NCBI GenBank assembly: GCA_003553945.1
Contig: PWEL01000014.1
Span: 1-46,091 of the forward strand
Direction of reading: 5' to 3'
DNA from: Mollicutes bacterium
GTDB taxonomy: Bacteria; Bacillota_I; Bacilli_A; Izemoplasmatales; Izemoplasmataceae
DNA length: 46,091 nucleotides
Part shown: in pieces, positions 1-7,642 of the stretch
How the letters are laid out: the number at the start of each line of letters is the position of its first letter
How positions within the stretch are numbered: position 1 is the first letter of the stretch
Position numbers and translations under genes: made by a program
Notes under the pieces: generated by a model
Database searches by the model: none
The model's input: only the letters and a program-made list of their open reading frames with translations
Told to the model about the DNA's origin: nothing

Positions 1-40
1 GACTCCCAATAATCACAAATCTTAAATAGCTTCTGACAAT

Positions 41-76
41 ACTCTCCCGCATTGTTTACATGCGGGAGAGTTTTTT
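41..76 (+). terminator. Rho-independent terminator of an upstream gene
   Basis: A perfect 10-bp stem (42-51 with 61-70), a 9-nt loop and a run of six T (71-76). No coding region can be read in the 40 bases before it, so it ends a transcription unit lying outside the window and insulates the pilus genes that follow. Confidence 0.88.
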
Positions 77-100
77 GTGGCATAAACCGCTCTTATTCTT

Positions 101-119
101 TATAATGGTGACTAGGTGA
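101..119 (+). promoter_or_regulatory. Probable sigma-A promoter and SD for the pilus operon
   Basis: A perfect TATAAT lies at 101-106, just after the upstream terminator. The -35 region is poor (around 78-83, TGGCAT). An AGGTGA Shine-Dalgarno at 114-119 precedes the ATG at 124, leaving a very short leader. Confidence 0.55.
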
Positions 120-123
120 TACT

Positions 124-882
124 ATGGATTTCATGTGGACGATCTACATGTTCATCATCGGGGCGATTCTGACTTCCTTTTTTATTCTCATCGGAATGCG
201 CCTTCCCGAGAAGAAATCAATCATGGGGAGAAGCCATTGTGATGCATGTGAAGCGCAGGTGCCGTGGCATGGTCTCATACCGATTGTTGGGTATTTCCTT
301 GTGCGAGGGCGCTGTCATGCCTGTGGCGCAAGGGTCTCTATCAAGTATCCGATTCTGGAACTCCTGGGGGCGGCCCTATTTTCCCTTGCGTATTTTTATT
401 TGTCGGATAATGTGATAGAATACATGGTAAGCATTGTGTTTATCTCGCTCATGCTCATCGTGACGGTGAGCGACTTGGAACATCATATGGTTCCCGACAA
501 GGTGCTTTTGATCATATTCCCTTTGCTTTTTGTTTTGCGCATGCTGTCCGATTGGATTACGCCGTGGACAAGCATCCTGGGGGCCTTGGGCGGCTTCGTG
601 TTCATGTTCCTCGTCGCCTGGTACGGCAAGAACCGGTTCAAAAAGGAGGCCCTCGGCGGCGGCGATATCAAGCTCTACGTTCTCGTGGGGCTATTCTTGG
701 GAATCGAGCTGGTGTTTTTGTCGCTCTTTTTCGCCGCCATCATCGCATTGCTTACGGCGAAGCTTCTTTTCAGGAATGTGAATCCCATTCCCTTCGTCCC
801 CTTCATCTTCGCCGGGAGCTTGTTAGCTTATGTAGTCGGTCCCTGGCTGCTTGAATGGTACATGGGACTGCTGGGAGTCTAA
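124..882 (+). CDS. pilD: Prepilin peptidase (A24 family)
   Basis: Membrane aspartyl protease that cleaves the leader of type IV prepilins and usually N-methylates the new N-terminus. The 252-residue protein has an N-terminal cytoplasmic domain with two CxxC pairs (C39/C42 and C64/C67), as in bifunctional zinc-containing PilD/ComC enzymes. The remainder is mostly hydrophobic membrane segments. The two expected catalytic aspartates are D117 (in SDLEHHMVPD) and D181 in the GGGD motif at 178-181. It heads a co-directional block with PilM-, PilN- and PilO-like genes, which supports a pilus or competence-pseudopilus role. The pilins and motor ATPases must lie elsewhere. Length and motifs are normal for the family. 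Confidence 0.93.
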   Translation: MDFMWTIYMFIIGAILTSFFILIGMRLPEKKSIMGRSHCDACEAQVPWHGLIPIVGYFLVRGRCHACGARVSIKYPILELLGAALFSLAYFYLSDNVIEYMVSIVFISLMLIVTVSDLEHHMVPDKVLLIIFPLLFVLRMLSDWITPWTSILGALGGFVFMFLVAWYGKNRFKKEALGGGDIKLYVLVGLFLGIELVFLSLFFAAIIALLTAKLLFRNVNPIPFVPFIFAGSLLAYVVGPWLLEWYMGLLGV

Positions 883-897
883 GGAAGAGGTGTGTAT

Positions 898-1839
898 ATG
901 CCGAGAAATACGTTGAACATATTCTTCACGGATAATGACGTCTCCTTCATCGAAAAGCCCGAGGGCTATCAGATGAAGAAGATGAAGTATAGCTCGGTCG
1001 AGCTTGAACCGGGCATCATCGAGAACGGCGTCATCTACCGTGAGGAGAAGCTCCTGAAGGTGCTCAAGGACACCTTCAAGCTCTTCAAGATACGTGCGAG
1101 ACGGGTGAACCTCGTCGTGCACGAGGAGCTCTTCACCTTCAGGAAGATCGAAGTGCCCATCATCTATAAGCCCAACGAGATCGGCGACTACATCGAACAA
1201 CAGATGCAGAAGATGATCATGGTGCCCTTCGAGGATATGAAGATGGACTATGTCATCCACAGCAAGAGCGAGGACCACTACGATGTCATCATGTTCTATG
1301 CGCCGAAGAACGAACTCAAGACCTATGTCTCCCTGTTCTACAAGATGAACATGCAGGTGATCCGCACCGACATACCCCCGCTCGCGCTACATCGTCTCTA
1401 TTATTTCAGAAAGCACGAGGAGCCGGATCTGGAATTCGACAACGACATCATGTTTCTGCCGATCTTCAACGATACTTATTCGCTCTATATCTTCGATGAA
1501 GAGATTCCGCTCTTCTCGCTTGTGCAGAGCGTTCAGGCCAAGAATCTAGAGGACGACCGCTATCTTGATGTCATCGACGCCGATATCGCCAAAATCGCCA
1601 ACTACTATAAATACAACATCCACGGCGGCGAGAAGGAGCTCTCCAAGATTGTCATCTTCAACCTCTCGAGCCGCTTCAAGGATGAGGACCTGCACGAATA
1701 TTTCATAGAGGAGTCGGGGTCCTCGAACATCGAGCTCTTCGATATGAAACGCGTCAGTAAGATCGTCGATACGCTTATCGACAGGGACTGCTATATTCCG
1801 CTCGCCGCCTCGCTCATCCAGTCCAGGGGGTGGTTCTGA
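898..1839 (+). CDS. pilM: Type IV pilus assembly protein PilM-like
   Basis: 313-residue cytoplasmic protein in the position of PilM, the actin-fold (FtsA-like) component of the pilus alignment complex that binds the PilN N-terminus. No membrane segment is visible. Sequence similarity to PilM is weak by eye, so the call leans on gene order pilM-pilN-pilO and on the mixed alpha/beta character. I chose ATG 898 over the in-frame GTG at 892 because the AAGGAAGAGG at 881-890 sits 7 nt upstream of 898. The stop overlaps the start of the next gene by one base. Confidence 0.75.
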   Translation: MPRNTLNIFFTDNDVSFIEKPEGYQMKKMKYSSVELEPGIIENGVIYREEKLLKVLKDTFKLFKIRARRVNLVVHEELFTFRKIEVPIIYKPNEIGDYIEQQMQKMIMVPFEDMKMDYVIHSKSEDHYDVIMFYAPKNELKTYVSLFYKMNMQVIRTDIPPLALHRLYYFRKHEEPDLEFDNDIMFLPIFNDTYSLYIFDEEIPLFSLVQSVQAKNLEDDRYLDVIDADIAKIANYYKYNIHGGEKELSKIVIFNLSSRFKDEDLHEYFIEESGSSNIELFDMKRVSKIVDTLIDRDCYIPLAASLIQSRGWF

Positions 1840-2426
1840 TGCCGAACAGACACTATCAGGGCAAGGAGAGGGATACACAGGAATTCATCTATGTGGACCT
1901 CCTGCCGGATATGAAGCGCCCCCGGCAGTTCAATGTGAACATCATCCTCATCGTCTTGATCGCCGTCGGGTTGAGCTGGCTCATCATCTACATGCCCCTC
2001 AACACCCGGCAGGATGAACTCGACGAAGTCCTGGAGGCACAGAACGACCTTCAGAGCCAGTACGAGCTCACGGAACAGATCATCGCCTCCTACAGGCTCG
2101 ATGCCGACAGGATCGACTTCATGCGCGACATCGAGGCGATCGATGAGCTGCAGAGTCATTATTACGACCATAAGCAGATCCTCGACGATACGATACGGAC
2201 CGTGCATTCCGACGGCCGCATCCTCCGTTTCAGCTATAATAGTTTCCAGGAAACCTACACACTCCAGGTGAGCTATGTCCGCGAAGAAGAGTTCGAGGTG
2301 CTTGAGGAATATCTCTACGACCTCGATTTCGTTGAATCGGCATCCTACGACAGCGTGAGGGTCCCGGAAGGTCCGGCGAACGTCCAGGCCAGAGTCATCG
2401 TGGAGGTGGACCCCGATGCTGAGTAA
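1839..2426 (+). CDS. pilN: PilN-like pilus assembly protein
   Basis: 195-residue bitopic protein with the PilN architecture: a roughly 30-residue cytoplasmic N-terminus, one membrane helix (about residues 30-52, containing NIILIVLIAVGLSWLIIY), then a charged coiled-coil region and a small alpha/beta domain. PilN links cytoplasmic PilM to PilO. The ATG at 1839 overlaps the pilM TGA (ATG/TGA share a base) and has AGGGGG at 1825-1830; the upstream GTG at 1830 is unlikely. The protein is too diverged to name from sequence alone; topology and neighbours decide the call. Confidence 0.72.
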   Translation: MPNRHYQGKERDTQEFIYVDLLPDMKRPRQFNVNIILIVLIAVGLSWLIIYMPLNTRQDELDEVLEAQNDLQSQYELTEQIIASYRLDADRIDFMRDIEAIDELQSHYYDHKQILDDTIRTVHSDGRILRFSYNSFQETYTLQVSYVREEEFEVLEEYLYDLDFVESASYDSVRVPEGPANVQARVIVEVDPDAE

Positions 2427-2979
2427 ACGGTTGAGCGATTTCATCTTCCTGGGCATCATCGTGCTCGTCATCATCGCCGTCGTCGTCGCCCGTTTCTTCC
2501 TCCTCGGCGTCTTCGACGACCGGATAGAAGAGGCGAAGGAGACCAACGAGGACCTGGAGATCGAGCTTCTCGAGAACCAGCAGCTCATCAGCGACTACCG
2601 TGATGACGTGCTTCCGAGCGAAGCGGAGCTTCATCGCGCCATGCCCTCCTCCTATTCCTATACGCGCCTCCGAAATAAGGTCCAGGGACACCTCGAACTA
2701 GAAGGCATCACCGCTGAAGCGCACCGCGACCGGAGCGTCGAGATCAACGAGAACGCCGCCATCCCGCCCGAGGCCGCGCTGAGTGAATACGCCGGTCCCT
2801 ACGACGCCGTCGGCATCCGCATCCGTTTCAATACGGACGATGTGAGCGAAGCGGCGGATGTGGTCGACAGGCTGTATGCGCAGGATCAGCTGTTCGTGCT
2901 TCACAGCGTGGAATACGAGACCGGGGGCACGTCGCGCCTCGACCTCCGCTTCATCACTTTCTATCATCTGCAAGAATAA
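2416..2979 (+). CDS. pilO: PilO-like pilus assembly protein
   Basis: 187-residue bitopic protein: short N-terminus, one membrane helix (about residues 10-32), a coiled coil rich in Glu/Asn, and a C-terminal ferredoxin-like domain. This is the PilO layout, a partner that heterodimerises with PilN outside the membrane. It overlaps pilN by 11 bp and has a strong SD (GGAGGTG, 2402-2408) inside pilN, which points to translational coupling. It ends the pilus block. No PilP or PilQ follows, as expected for a cell without an outer membrane. Confidence 0.7.
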   Translation: MLSKRLSDFIFLGIIVLVIIAVVVARFFLLGVFDDRIEEAKETNEDLEIELLENQQLISDYRDDVLPSEAELHRAMPSSYSYTRLRNKVQGHLELEGITAEAHRDRSVEINENAAIPPEAALSEYAGPYDAVGIRIRFNTDDVSEAADVVDRLYAQDQLFVLHSVEYETGGTSRLDLRFITFYHLQE

Positions 2980-3002
2980 AGCCGCTCGCTCGAGCGGCTT
3001 TT
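2980..3002. terminator. Terminator between convergent pilO and ispG
   Basis: An 8-bp GC-rich stem (2980-2987 with 2992-2999), a 4-nt loop and four T (2999-3002). It touches the pilO stop and lies next to the ispG stop (3003), so it serves mainly the plus strand; the T tract on the minus side is poor. Confidence 0.75.
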
Positions 3003-4046
3003 CTATAGGTTCTCGATGGCTTCGACGAGGGTGTCGTAGAGTTCATCCTGCGGGACGCGCCTCACGACCTCCCCCTTCTTGAAAAGGAGCCCGCTCTCCT
3101 TCCCGCCGGCGATGCCGACATCGGCCTCCTTCGCTTCATCCGGGCCGTTCACCGCGCAGCCCATGATGGCGACGGTGATAGGACGGGGATTTTCTTCCAG
3201 ATAGGCCTCGATTCGCCTCACGAGCGGGTCCATGTCATAGGCGAGGCGACCGCAGGTCGGACAGGCGATGAGCTTCGGACCCTTGATGAGACCGAAGCTA
3301 CTGAGGAGCTTCCTGCCAATTCTGAGCTCGTCCTCCCGGCGTTCCGTGAGGGATACGCGTATCGTGTCGCCGATGCCGTGAAACAGCATGACGCCGAGCC
3401 CGGCGCTGCTCTGCACGGTACCCTGTTCATAGGTGCCGGCCTCGGTGATGCCGATATGGAGGGGATAGGGCATTGTCTTCGCCGCAAGCAGGTTCGCTTC
3501 AACCGCGAGCGTGACATCGCTCGCCTTGAGGCTCACGACGATCTTCTCGTGCCCGTAGGATTCAAGCATCTCCGCCTGGCGCCTCGCGCTTCCGACCATC
3601 GCTTCCTTCGTACGGCCGTAGCGTTTCACAAGATCCTTCTCGAGGCTCCCCGAGTTCACGCCGATCCGGATGGGGACATTTCGTGCCTTCGCCGCTTCGG
3701 CGAGGGCACGCACATGTTCGGCCTTGTTCAGATTGCCCGGGTTGATCCTAATCTTGTCGACGCCGCTTTCGATCGCGGTGAGGGCGAGGCGGTGGTCGAA
3801 ATGGATGTCGGCGACGAGGGGCGTGTCCGTCTCTTCCTTGAGGGTCCTGATCGCTCGGGCGTCGGCCGCATCATTCACGGCGACGCGGACGAGTTCCGCG
3901 CCCGCCTCACTATAGCGTCTGATCTCTTCGATGCATGTCTCGCTTTTCGGCGGAGCCTTGGTCATGGTCTGCAGGACGACGCGGTCCTGTCCGCCGATTG
4001 CGACATTCCCGACGTGTACTGTCCGCGTGTCTTTTCGTCTATACAT
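3003..4046 (-). CDS. ispG: 4-hydroxy-3-methylbut-2-enyl diphosphate synthase (IspG)
   Basis: Iron-sulfur enzyme of the MEP (non-mevalonate) isoprenoid pathway, converting methylerythritol cyclodiphosphate to HMBPP. It has the compact bacterial form: an N-terminal TIM barrel (motif RVAVND near residue 54) and a C-terminal [4Fe-4S] domain with ligands C262, C265, C297 and E304 in CPTCG and GCAVNGPDEA. I start it at ATG 4046 (MYRRKDTRTVHVG, 347 aa), which has GGTGAT upstream and matches family N-termini; the in-frame ATG at 4091 adds 15 residues unlike the family and lies upstream of the promoter. It shows that the organism uses the MEP pathway. Transcribed alone, divergent from rpmG. Confidence 0.96.
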   Translation of the reverse strand: MYRRKDTRTVHVGNVAIGGQDRVVLQTMTKAPPKSETCIEEIRRYSEAGAELVRVAVNDAADARAIRTLKEETDTPLVADIHFDHRLALTAIESGVDKIRINPGNLNKAEHVRALAEAAKARNVPIRIGVNSGSLEKDLVKRYGRTKEAMVGSARRQAEMLESYGHEKIVVSLKASDVTLAVEANLLAAKTMPYPLHIGITEAGTYEQGTVQSSAGLGVMLFHGIGDTIRVSLTERREDELRIGRKLLSSFGLIKGPKLIACPTCGRLAYDMDPLVRRIEAYLEENPRPITVAIMGCAVNGPDEAKEADVGIAGGKESGLLFKKGEVVRRVPQDELYDTLVEAIENL

Positions 4047-4062
4047 AGCTATCACCGAATCC

Positions 4063-4068
4063 ATTATA
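4063..4068 (-). promoter_or_regulatory. -10 box of the ispG promoter
   Basis: A perfect TATAAT on the minus strand, 16 nt before the ispG ATG, with the SD just downstream. The -35 (TGCAAA at 16-nt spacing) is weak. Confidence 0.6.
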
Positions 4069-4100
4069 ATAGAGAATACGGAGTTTTGCACGTTTTAAAC

Positions 4101-4129
4101 TTGATTTTCCCCGCTTTTGATGCTACGAT
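4101..4129 (+). promoter_or_regulatory. Sigma-A promoter of rpmG
   Basis: TTGATT (4101-4106), 17-nt spacer, TACGAT (4124-4129), 30 nt before the rpmG start. It lies back to back with the ispG promoter. Confidence 0.7.
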
Positions 4130-4158
4130 AGGGTCGATAATTACAAGGAGGCATGGAC

Positions 4159-4308
4159 ATGCGCGTACAATTCACCCTTCGTTGCGAAAATTGCAGATCC
4201 GAGAACTACATCTACACCAAGAACAAGCAGAGCCATCCGAAACGCATGGAAGTCAAGAAGTTCTGCAAGAAATGCAACGAGCACACGATGCATAAAGAGA
4301 AAAAATAA
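4159..4308 (+). CDS. rpmG: 50S ribosomal protein L33
   Basis: 49-residue L33 ([12 protein letters not shown]...). It keeps two CxxC pairs (CENC and CKKC), so this is the zinc-binding (C+) form, and ends in the usual HTMHKEKK-like tail. The start at 4159 is chosen over ATG 4153 because AAGGAGG at 4145-4151 is only 1 nt from 4153 but 7 nt from 4159. It has its own promoter and is followed at once by a hairpin with a T tract, beyond which the ROK kinase begins. Confidence 0.95.
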   Translation: MRVQFTLRCENCRSENYIYTKNKQSHPKRMEVKKFCKKCNEHTMHKEKK

Positions 4309-4334
4309 AAACTTCTTGCAAAAGAAGTTTTTTT
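4309..4334 (+). terminator. Terminator/attenuator between rpmG and the ROK kinase
   Basis: A perfect 9-bp stem (4309-4317 with 4322-4330), GCAA loop, then T to 4334. The last T abuts the GGAGG (4335-4339) of the next gene. No promoter fits between, so the kinase depends on read-through here or on a promoter further up. Confidence 0.82.
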
Positions 4335-4344
4335 GGAGGTTGCC

Positions 4345-5241
4345 ATGAAAACCATTATCGGTCTCGACATCGGAGGCTCCTCGATCAAGGTCGGCCGTTT
4401 CGATTCAGAAGGGACCCTCATCGAGCGCTCGTCCCTGAGGACGCGGCTGGATGATGACGGCGCCCATATCCTGAAGGATGCCGCCCGGGCGGTGAAGGAC
4501 GATGATATCGCGGGCGTGGGCATCGGTGTCCCGGGGCCTGTCAAGGATGGCTTCATAAGCGGGGCTGTCAACCTGGGCTGGGGCACTTTCAATGTGCGCG
4601 AGACGTTCCTCGACCATCTCGGGCGCGATGTGCCCGTCTATGTGGAGAACGACGCCTCCATCGCCGGCTACGGCGAATACACCATGCGCGGCCGCCCGGA
4701 AGAGACCTTCGTGTTCCTGACGCTCGGCACCGGCATCGGCGGGGCGATCATCGAGCACGGCCGCCTCATCCGCGGCGCGCACGGGGCCGCAGGCGAGTTC
4801 GGCCATATGAAGATCGCCAAAGACGGGCCGCTCTGCGGCTGCGGCAAGCGGGGCTGTCTCGAGACCTTCGCCGGCAGCCGTGCGATGCATAACCGCGTAA
4901 AGGCCTTGAAGGATGACTACCCGGGCAGTGCGCTGCTCGATGGCAGGCTCAACGCCGCGAAGATCCTAAGACATGCGCCGCGCGATGCGCTCGCCGAACG
5001 CGTCGTCGAGGAGGCCGCCGACGCTATGGGGCGGAGTCTTTCTTTGATCATCGGTACGCTCGACCCCGACCGCATCGTCTTCGGTGGCGGGCTCGCCGAG
5101 ATTGAAAGCGACTACCTCGAGAGGATCCGTGCGCATTACGAACGCTATAGATTCCTCAATGTCACGCCCGTCTTTGAAACGGCGAAACTGGGGAATGATG
5201 CCGGTATATACGGCGCGATGGGGCTTTTACGCAATGATTGA
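4345..5241 (+). CDS. ROK-family sugar kinase (glucokinase-like)
   Basis: 298-residue ROK kinase that phosphorylates a hexose with ATP, most likely glucose feeding glycolysis. Visible signatures: phosphate-1 motif DIGGSS (residues 8-13), GIGVPGPV, the ATP-binding TLGTGIGGA segment, and the ROK zinc motif C164-G-C166-G-x2-G-C171 followed by E173. Length is typical of Bacillota GlcK, but ROK specificity cannot be read with certainty; N-acetylmannosamine or fructose kinases look alike. The true start is ATG 4345 with GGAGGT 5 nt upstream, not the TTG at 4333 that falls inside the terminator T tract. It overlaps the next gene by 8 bp. Confidence 0.88.
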   Translation: MKTIIGLDIGGSSIKVGRFDSEGTLIERSSLRTRLDDDGAHILKDAARAVKDDDIAGVGIGVPGPVKDGFISGAVNLGWGTFNVRETFLDHLGRDVPVYVENDASIAGYGEYTMRGRPEETFVFLTLGTGIGGAIIEHGRLIRGAHGAAGEFGHMKIAKDGPLCGCGKRGCLETFAGSRAMHNRVKALKDDYPGSALLDGRLNAAKILRHAPRDALAERVVEEAADAMGRSLSLIIGTLDPDRIVFGGGLAEIESDYLERIRAHYERYRFLNVTPVFETAKLGNDAGIYGAMGLLRND

Positions 5242-5845
5242 GATCATAAAGAGCGGATTCGAGGAGAACACGTATGTCCTCGTCGATGACGGCGAGGCCG
5301 TCATCGTCGACCCCGGGTCGAACGCGGAGGAGGCGCTGGATTTCATTGAGAAAAAAGGCGCTACCCTGAAGGCTTACTGGTTGACGCACGGCCATTTCGA
5401 CCACATCAGCGGTCTCGGCGCCTGCCTCAAACGCATTGATGCGCCCGTCTATATCCACGAGGCCGAACGCCATAAGCTCTTTGACGGCTCGGCCAACCTT
5501 TCAGTCTATATGGGCGACGACTATGCGCTCAGTGATGCCGCCAAGGTGAGAAGCATCGTCCATGACGACGCCTTGACGCTCGGCGACGCCACCTGGTGCG
5601 TCGTGCACACCCCCGGCCACGCCGAGGGGGCGGTCTGTCTTCATCAGGACGGCGTGCTGTTGAGCGGCGACACGCTCTTCAAGGGCGGCGTCGGCAGGAC
5701 GGACCTTCCGGGCGGCGACCCCGGAGCGCTTGAATCCTCGCTGCATTATCTGATAGAGACATTCAGGGGCGATACCTCAGTCTATCCCGGGCACGGCCCG
5801 CCGACGACGATCGCTGAAGAAAAGCGCCATAACCCCTTTCTATGA
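5234..5845 (+). CDS. MBL-fold hydrolase, glyoxalase II-like (YqgX type)
   Basis: 203-residue metallo-beta-lactamase-fold hydrolase. The THGHFDH motif (H52, H54, D56, H57) supplies dinuclear metal ligands; HTPGHAEGAVC and the C-terminal YPGHGPPTT segment carry the remaining histidines. The size and motif spacing match the short glyoxalase II-like proteins that follow glucokinase in Bacillus (yqgX next to glcK), where methylglyoxal or bacillithiol-related thioester hydrolysis is suspected but not settled. The start at 5234 (MIEIIKSGF) overlaps the kinase by 8 bp and is favoured over a longer reading from 5084, whose first 50 residues are only a shadow of the kinase gene. Confidence 0.88.
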   Translation: MIEIIKSGFEENTYVLVDDGEAVIVDPGSNAEEALDFIEKKGATLKAYWLTHGHFDHISGLGACLKRIDAPVYIHEAERHKLFDGSANLSVYMGDDYALSDAAKVRSIVHDDALTLGDATWCVVHTPGHAEGAVCLHQDGVLLSGDTLFKGGVGRTDLPGGDPGALESSLHYLIETFRGDTSVYPGHGPPTTIAEEKRHNPFL

Positions 5846-5869
5846 AGGCTACGGGAAGTAGCCTTTTTT
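5845..5869 (+). terminator. Terminator after the MBL hydrolase
   Basis: A 7-bp stem (5845-5851 with 5859-5865), 7-nt loop and T tract 5864-5869. It begins in the stop codon and separates the kinase/hydrolase pair from the heat-shock operon. Confidence 0.82.
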
Positions 5870-5881
5870 CACGGGGGATTT

Positions 5882-5908
5882 TTAGCACTCACCACTTGAC
5901 AGTGCTAC
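5882..5908 (+). promoter_or_regulatory. CIRCE operator 1 (HrcA site)
   Basis: TTAGCACTC, 9 nt, then CAGTGCTAC: the left arm is perfect and the right arm differs from GAGTGCTAA at its first and last base. It covers the -35 box of the hrcA promoter, so bound HrcA would block RNA polymerase. Confidence 0.85.
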
Positions 5909-5924
5909 GACCTTCGTTTATAAT
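5896..5924 (+). promoter_or_regulatory. Consensus sigma-A promoter of the hrcA operon
   Basis: TTGACA (5896-5901), 17-nt spacer, TATAAT (5919-5924): a perfect consensus promoter. CIRCE 1 overlaps the -35 and CIRCE 2 begins close to the expected start of transcription. Confidence 0.93.
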
Positions 5925-5928
5925 ACCA

Positions 5929-5955
5929 TTAGCATTCGGAAAGGTCGAGTGCTAA
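5929..5955 (+). promoter_or_regulatory. CIRCE operator 2 (HrcA site)
   Basis: TTAGCATTC, 9 nt, GAGTGCTAA: one mismatch in the left arm and a perfect right arm. It spans the predicted transcription start and 5' leader, immediately before the GAGGTGA SD (5958-5964) of hrcA. Confidence 0.92.
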
Positions 5956-5968
5956 AAGAGGTGAAACC

Positions 5969-6970
5969 ATGTTGACGGAGCGCCAGAAACAAGTGTTGAA
6001 ACTGATTGTCGAAGAGTTTGTGCGCACCGCGGAACCGGTAGGGTCGCGGGCGCTTTCAAAGCGTCTGAATTTTTCATCGGCGACCATCCGCAACGACATG
6101 GCCGACCTCGAGGAGGGCGGTTATCTCGAGAAGACGCATTCCTCGAGCGGACGCGTCCCCAGCGAACAGGGCTATCACTATTATGTCGAGATCCTCATGC
6201 ATGAAGGGGTCGACACGTCGCTGGACCTCACGCTGATCGACGACCTCTTCGAGAAGGACATGACCCGCGATGAAACCATCGAGCGGGCGATTGACCTGCT
6301 TTCGCAGCTGACGAACTACACCTCCGTAGCGCTCGGTCCGACGGCGCACAACTCCCGCGTGAAGAAGATCGAGATGATCCCCCTCTACGGGGAGCTGAGC
6401 GTGCTCGTCATCGTGACGAACCTCGGACATGTCGAGAGCAAGAACATCACCCTTCCCAAGGGCACGGACACTGAAGAGCTCAAGCACATCATGCAGATCC
6501 TCAACGACATCCTCTACGGCGTGCCCATCTCGCAGGTGTCTCAGAAATTGCGCTACGATGTGGACCATCAGAAGATCAAGGAGCTGCTCGCCTACAACAA
6601 GCAGATCATCGACGCCTTTTTAGACGCCTTCAGCCGCTTCACCAGAAGCAAGTTCTATCTCTCCGGCCAGTCGAACATGCTCTATCAGCCGGAGTTCAAG
6701 GACCTCGATCGGGTCAGGGAGCTGATGAATTTCTTCGAACGCAACGACATCCTGCGTCTCATCGAGCACAGCTCCTCGAACGGCGTCACCGTGCGCATCG
6801 GACGGGAGAATCAGATCAACGCCATGAAGGACTGTTCGGTCGTGACCGTGCCCTACGAGCTCGACGAGGGACAGAAAGGCACCATCGCGGTCGTCGGTCC
6901 GACGCGGATGGAGTACCGGAAGGTCATCCCGCTCCTGCAATATCTCGCCCAACACCTTTCAAAGCTATAG
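5969..6970 (+). CDS. hrcA: Heat-inducible transcription repressor HrcA
   Basis: 333-residue repressor of class I heat-shock genes. An N-terminal winged helix (TERQKQVLKLIVEEF, then EPVGSRALSKRL and SSATIRNDMADLEE) binds CIRCE, followed by the GAF-like dimerisation domain. Length is normal. It is the first gene of the operon hrcA-grpE-dnaK-dnaJ and sits under two CIRCE sites, so it represses itself. In the family, HrcA activity depends on GroEL; groESL is not in the window. Confidence 0.97.
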   Translation: MLTERQKQVLKLIVEEFVRTAEPVGSRALSKRLNFSSATIRNDMADLEEGGYLEKTHSSSGRVPSEQGYHYYVEILMHEGVDTSLDLTLIDDLFEKDMTRDETIERAIDLLSQLTNYTSVALGPTAHNSRVKKIEMIPLYGELSVLVIVTNLGHVESKNITLPKGTDTEELKHIMQILNDILYGVPISQVSQKLRYDVDHQKIKELLAYNKQIIDAFLDAFSRFTRSKFYLSGQSNMLYQPEFKDLDRVRELMNFFERNDILRLIEHSSSNGVTVRIGRENQINAMKDCSVVTVPYELDEGQKGTIAVVGPTRMEYRKVIPLLQYLAQHLSKL

Positions 6971-6982
6971 AGGAGGCATGCC

Positions 6983-7639
6983 ATGACAGAGAAGAAGCGA
7001 AAATCCACTGAGGAGGAATCCGCAAAACAAGAGACAGGAGAAAAAACGGAGGAGCCTCAGGAGGAGACGAAAAAAGACAAGAAGGAAAAGAAGAAAGAAA
7101 AGAAGGAAGAGAAGAAACAGCGCAAGGAGGACGAGAAGATCGAGGAACTCAAGGAGGAGAACGCACAGCTCAAGGAACAGATCCTCCGCAACCAGGCGGA
7201 GCTCGAGAACTTCAAGAAGCGCATGCGCGAGGAACGCATCAAGGACCGCAAGTTCGCCAACGCCGAGTTGGTGAAGGGGCTGCTCCCCATCCTTGATAAT
7301 TTCGATCTCGCGCTCGAGCGGGAGAGGCAGAACGAATCATTGCAGGCATCCCTCAAAGGCTTCGAGATGATAAAGCGCGATCTGTTCAAGACATTAAAGG
7401 ACGCTGGTCTTGAGGAGGTCGAGGCTCTCGGGGAGCCTTTCGACCCGACCTATCACCAGGCAGTCAGCACGGAGGCGCGCACTGACTGTGAAGAGAACAC
7501 CGTCCTAGAAGAGATGCAGAAAGGCTATCTCTTCAAGGACCGCTTGCTGAGACCGGCCATGGTCAAAGTGAGCGTCGTCCCCGAAGAAGATTCCGAAAAT
7601 GAAGAAAATACCGCCAGTGAAGAAAAAGGAGAGGGTTGA
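6983..7639 (+). CDS. grpE: Nucleotide exchange factor GrpE
   Basis: 218-residue co-chaperone that releases ADP from DnaK. The first 55 or so residues are an extremely Lys/Glu-rich, low-complexity tail, followed by the long dimeric coiled coil (EELKEENAQLKEQILRNQAE) and the C-terminal beta domain with GEPFDPTYHQAV. The tail is longer than usual and probably disordered. SD AGGAGG (6971-6976) is 6 nt from the ATG. The stop lies 3 nt before dnaK. Confidence 0.97.
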   Translation: MTEKKRKSTEEESAKQETGEKTEEPQEETKKDKKEKKKEKKEEKKQRKEDEKIEELKEENAQLKEQILRNQAELENFKKRMREERIKDRKFANAELVKGLLPILDNFDLALERERQNESLQASLKGFEMIKRDLFKTLKDAGLEEVEALGEPFDPTYHQAVSTEARTDCEENTVLEEMQKGYLFKDRLLRPAMVKVSVVPEEDSENEENTASEEKGEG

Positions 7640-7642
7640 TCA

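Noticed and set aside
4047-4091. 15-residue extension of IspG to ATG 4091
   Set aside because: The -10 box of the promoter lies inside this stretch, and the family begins near MYRRKDTRTV.
5084-5233. 50-residue N-terminal extension of the MBL hydrolase
   Set aside because: It overlaps the kinase gene in another frame, is unlike the family, and the compact start at 5234 fits both the domain and the usual small overlap.
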